Positions 13,450 through 14,650 of a DNA stretch of 14,650 nucleotides are shown piece after piece. The notes under the pieces are model-generated. The model was given only the letters and a program-made list of their open reading frames with translations. It searched no databases and was not told the DNA's origin. A program made the translations under genes and the position numbers. How positions within the stretch are numbered: the stretch's first letter is position 1; each line of letters starts with the position of its first letter. This DNA comes from Treponema sp. (GTDB lineage Bacteria > Spirochaetota > Spirochaetia > Treponematales > Treponemataceae): contig JAEDJS010000050.1 in NCBI GenBank assembly GCA_016296205.1, positions 1 through 14,650 of the forward strand, given 5' to 3'.

Positions 13450-14650
13450 ATGTACGGAAATTACTTAGACGAAGCTGCAAAAATTGTTGCAGAAAAAAGA
13501 AGCGAAAATCTTAAGTTTGAACATGCTCGCCTTACAGCAGAAGAAAAAGACCAGATCCTCAAAGAATATCATCCAGACCGCATTGCTTCTGAATTTGAAG
13601 AACTCAAGATTGGTCCAAACAAAGGACAGAAAGCTCCAATTCAGCTGGCAGAAATGCTTCAGGCTAAACCAAGAATTGAACCAGAACACATTGACCTTGC
13701 TCACGTAGATTACGAAGCAGATGTTCTTGTTATTGGTGGTGGTGGAGCCGGTACAAGTGCTGCAATTATGGCAAGTGAAGCAGGAGCAAAAGTATTGCTG
13801 GCTACAAAACTCCGCATTGGTGATGCAAACACAATGATGGCAGAAGGTGGAATCCAGGCTGCAGACAAGCCAAACGATTCACCGGCACAGCACTATCTTG
13901 ACTGTTACGGTGGGGGACACTTTGACGGTAAACCAGAATTGGTATACACACTTACAAACAATGCTCCAAAATGTATTAAGTGGCTTAACGACCTTGGTGT
14001 TGAATTTGATAAAGAAGCAGACGGTACAATGGTAACAACTCACGGTGGTGGAACAAGCCGTAAACGTATGCACGCTTGTAAAGACTACTCTGGTGCAGAA
14101 ATCATGCGAACTCTCCGTGATGAAGTTCTTAACCGTCCTGATCAGATTACAGTTGTTGATTTTACAGCAGCTATTGAACTTATTAAGAACGACAAAGGCG
14201 AAGTTTGTGGTGCCGTTTTGATGAACGTAGAAACAAACGAAGTTCGCATTGCAAAAGCAAAAGTAGTAATCCTTGCAACAGGTGGTGCAGGACGTATGCA
14301 TTACCAGGGATTCCCAACATCTAACCACTACGGTGCTACAGCAGACGGTCTTGTTATTGCTTATCGTGCTGGTGCAAAATTGCTCTACCAGGATTCATTG
14401 CAGTACCACCCAACTGGAGCTGCTTACCCAACACAGATTCTTGGTAAACTTGTTACAGAAAAAGTTCGTTCTCTTGGTGCAAAACTTATTAACAAAGACG
14501 GTGAAGTTTACATTCATCCTCTTGAAACACGTGACGTTAACGCTTCTGGTATTATTAAAGAAGTTCGCAACGGTCGTGGTGTTAAGAATGATGTTCAGGA
14601 TGCAGTATGGCTTGATACTCCAATGATCGAAATGATTCACGGAGAAGGAA
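13450..14650 (+). CDS. FrdA/TfrA-like FAD flavoprotein, fumarate reductase family (3' end outside window)
   Basis: An open frame runs from ATG 13450, six bases after AAGGAGA (13437-13443), to the window end without a stop: 400 codons plus one base, so the C-terminus is missing. The FAD-binding start is VLVIGGGGAGTSAA (92-105), unusually far in, after about 90 extra N-terminal residues. AEGG (131-134) and ATGGAGR (276-282) are further FAD contacts. QYHPTG (318-323), TEKVR (336-340) and ETRD (359-362, proton-donor arginine R361) match the dicarboxylate site of fumarate reductases. The histidine of the SHTVAAEGG motif that links FAD covalently in E. coli FrdA is N127 here, so FAD should be noncovalent. 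SGAEIMRTL (214-222) replaces the TGxxxLHTL segment of FrdA/SdhA. Fumarate to succinate is the likely reaction; another enoate, or a NadB-like role, is possible. Confidence 0.85.
   Translation, partial: MYGNYLDEAAKIVAEKRSENLKFEHARLTAEEKDQILKEYHPDRIASEFEELKIGPNKGQKAPIQLAEMLQAKPRIEPEHIDLAHVDYEADVLVIGGGGAGTSAAIMASEAGAKVLLATKLRIGDANTMMAEGGIQAADKPNDSPAQHYLDCYGGGHFDGKPELVYTLTNNAPKCIKWLNDLGVEFDKEADGTMVTTHGGGTSRKRMHACKDYSGAEIMRTLRDEVLNRPDQITVVDFTAAIELIKNDKGEVCGAVLMNVETNEVRIAKAKVVILATGGAGRMHYQGFPTSNHYGATADGLVIAYRAGAKLLYQDSLQYHPTGAAYPTQILGKLVTEKVRSLGAKLINKDGEVYIHPLETRDVNASGIIKEVRNGRGVKNDVQDAVWLDTPMIEMIHGEG

Noticed and set aside
12950..13480. 176-codon open frame on the - strand opposite the FrdB-like gene
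   Set aside because: Antisense to a protein with clear iron-sulfur motifs; translation is rich in Cys, Thr and Phe as expected from the reverse of that gene, with no ribosome site of its own.
1..14650. CRISPR arrays, insertion sequences, tRNA or rRNA genes, phage genes, selenocysteine codons
   Set aside because: I saw no regularly spaced repeats, transposase, integrase or structural RNA; all iron-sulfur genes end at ordinary stops followed directly by the next gene.

Overview
The window is AT-rich bacterial DNA, tightly packed, with every convincing gene on the + strand. Gene content points to a strictly anaerobic fermenting bacterium: a nine-gene heterodisulfide-reductase / flavin oxidoreductase / fumarate-reductase-like operon, no oxygen-linked genes, and cysteine-rich iron-sulfur proteins. 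A host-associated or rumen spirochaete of the Treponema type would fit, but this is a guess from general style and succinate-forming physiology; no phylogenetic marker gene is present.

Positions 1-339 hold the last few codons of an upstream gene, two hairpin terminators (91-143 and 202-242) and a promoter (258-287). From it reads a three-gene group: mtnN (340-1062, MTA/SAH nucleosidase), a duplicated DUF1538 membrane protein (1094-2629) and, overlapping it by 8 bases, a protein made of two tandem P-II domains (2622-3299). The last two look like a transporter-type membrane protein and its nitrogen/energy-sensing regulator.

A second unit starts at a near-consensus extended -10 promoter (3365-3394) placed so close to the ATG at 3402 that the mRNA should be leaderless. 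It encodes a 571-residue coiled-coil protein I do not recognise (3402-5117), then an overlapping ArAE/DUF939-type membrane protein (5104-6087).

The third unit begins at a TTGAAA-17-TATAAT promoter (6143-6171) and runs off the right edge. Its order is hdrB, hdrC, hdrA, flxD (mvhD-like), two paralogous HydB/AsrA-like iron-sulfur proteins (flxC-like, flxB-like), flxA-like FAD/NAD oxidoreductase, an FrdB-like iron-sulfur protein and an FrdA/TfrA-like flavoprotein (13450 to the window end, no stop reached). Genes overlap or are separated by 0-22 bases, and nearly all have good Shine-Dalgarno sequences. The first seven match the known FlxABCD-HdrABC NADH dehydrogenase/heterodisulfide reductase. The two added genes suggest a soluble complex in which NADH electrons enter at FlxA, are split at the HdrA flavin, and go to ferredoxin on one side and to a high-potential acceptor (fumarate or a related enoate, or a disulfide at HdrB) on the other. 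That electron-bifurcating fumarate reductase reading is inference, but it is the most interesting content of the window. The flavoprotein lacks the histidine that covalently binds FAD in quinone-linked fumarate reductases, which fits a soluble, quinone-independent enzyme.
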